Origin: Bacteroidota bacterium
Lineage (GTDB): Bacteria > Bacteroidota > Bacteroidia > Flavobacteriales > Flavobacteriaceae
Length of the DNA: 5,668 bases
Reading direction: 5' to 3'
Assembly: GCA_006227965.1 (NCBI GenBank)
Contig: SBFL01000224.1
Span: 1 to 5,668, forward strand
Translations under genes and position numbers: made by a program
Notes under the pieces: generated by a model
Seen by the model: the letters and a program-made list of their open reading frames with translations, nothing else
Told to the model about the DNA's origin: nothing
The model's database searches: none
Part shown: positions 5,275-5,668 of the stretch, piece by piece
How positions within the stretch are numbered: position 1 is the stretch's first letter
Layout of the letters: each line of letters starts with the position of its first letter

Positions 5275-5668
5275 GCATAAGGCTCCGTATAGGGACCCGG
5301 GACAGTGAATTGGCACTGTGGCAGGCCCGCACCGTGAAGGAACGCCTATCGGAAAGGGGAAATGAAGCCGAGTTGGTTCCGGTTAAATCCACGGGAGATC
5401 TGGTCCTGGACAAGCCCCTTTACGAGCTTGGGATTACGGGGATATTTACCAAAACCCTGGATATGGCCCTGTTGAAGGGAACCATTGATCTGGCAGTGCA
5501 CTCTATGAAGGATGTGCCTACAGCCCTTCCTGCAGGCATCGTCCAGGCCGCTGTTTTAAAAAGGGCCAGCCCACTGGACATACTGGTCCACAAGGGGCTG
5601 GATTTTCTGAATGAGGAAGGGGTGGTAGCCACGGGCAGCCTGAGGAGAAAAGCCCAGTGGCTGAACCG
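5271..5668 (+). CDS. hemC: Hydroxymethylbilane synthase (porphobilinogen deaminase), 5' part (runs off window)
   Basis: This enzyme joins four porphobilinogen molecules into hydroxymethylbilane using a dipyrromethane cofactor. The first 132 residues are visible. They show IGTRDSELALWQAR (7-20) and VKSTGD (38-43), then ITGIFTKTLDMALL (55-68). LAVHSMKDVPTALP (74-87) contains the catalytic aspartate D81, equivalent to D84 of E. coli. ATGSLRRKAQW (120-130) carries the substrate- and cofactor-binding arginines R125 and R126. The cofactor-attaching cysteine lies in the C-terminal domain beyond the window. The ATG at 5271 overlaps the hemA stop by four bases (ATGA), a standard sign of translational coupling. 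It continues the same pathway two steps after HemA, as the HemL and HemB steps are encoded elsewhere or further downstream. Confidence 0.96.
   Translation, partial: MSIRLRIGTRDSELALWQARTVKERLSERGNEAELVPVKSTGDLVLDKPLYELGITGIFTKTLDMALLKGTIDLAVHSMKDVPTALPAGIVQAAVLKRASPLDILVHKGLDFLNEEGVVATGSLRRKAQWLN

Noticed and set aside
1..5668. Search for tRNA genes, CRISPR repeats, insertion sequences, attachment sites, toxin-antitoxin or defence genes
   Set aside because: Reading both strands gave no clover-leaf tRNA, regularly spaced repeats, transposase or integrase motifs, or terminal inverted repeats. The window is ordinary chromosomal backbone.

Overview
The window looks like a chromosomal segment of a flavobacterium (Bacteroidota, class Flavobacteriia). 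Three things point there: the signal-peptide style (Sec signals ending in ...SQ or ...AQ), the lineage-typical HemA and HemC wording (ILGDFEI, ATGSLRRKAQW), and promoter elements of the Bacteroidota type (TAnnTTTG) with almost no Shine-Dalgarno sequences. Base composition judged by eye is close to half G+C, high for the family, so a relative of Robiginitalea is a reasonable guess but only a guess. Coding density is high and nothing suggests a mobile element, prophage, CRISPR array or defence island.

Left part (1-2116, + strand): three closely spaced genes that may form one operon. They are the C-terminal end of an MscS-family mechanosensitive channel (cut by the window edge), a secreted DUF1460 protein of the NlpC/P60-like amidase fold, and a TauE/SafE (TSUP) membrane transporter. 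All three act in or on the cell envelope. The transporter gene ends only 10 bases from the end of the gene on the opposite strand.

Middle part (2127-3824, - strand): an AraC-family regulator followed, 45 bases downstream, by a secreted ThuA-like protein. The two could be co-transcribed.

Right part (3825-5668, + strand): a 193-base intergenic region, then hemA (glutamyl-tRNA reductase) overlapping hemC (hydroxymethylbilane synthase, cut by the window end) by ATGA. These start the C5 pathway of tetrapyrrole (heme) synthesis. The intergenic region is the most interesting part of the window. It holds a perfect 9-bp inverted repeat with a 3-base spacer that resembles a Fur/Irr-family iron-control site, and two near-identical 12-base direct repeats exactly 21 bases apart placed just upstream of a good hemA promoter, the geometry expected for an AraC-family activator. 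The inferred picture is a divergent module in which iron or heme status and the neighbouring AraC-type regulator jointly set heme synthesis. Beyond this regulatory layout I see known gene families and no evidence of an undescribed enzymatic system.
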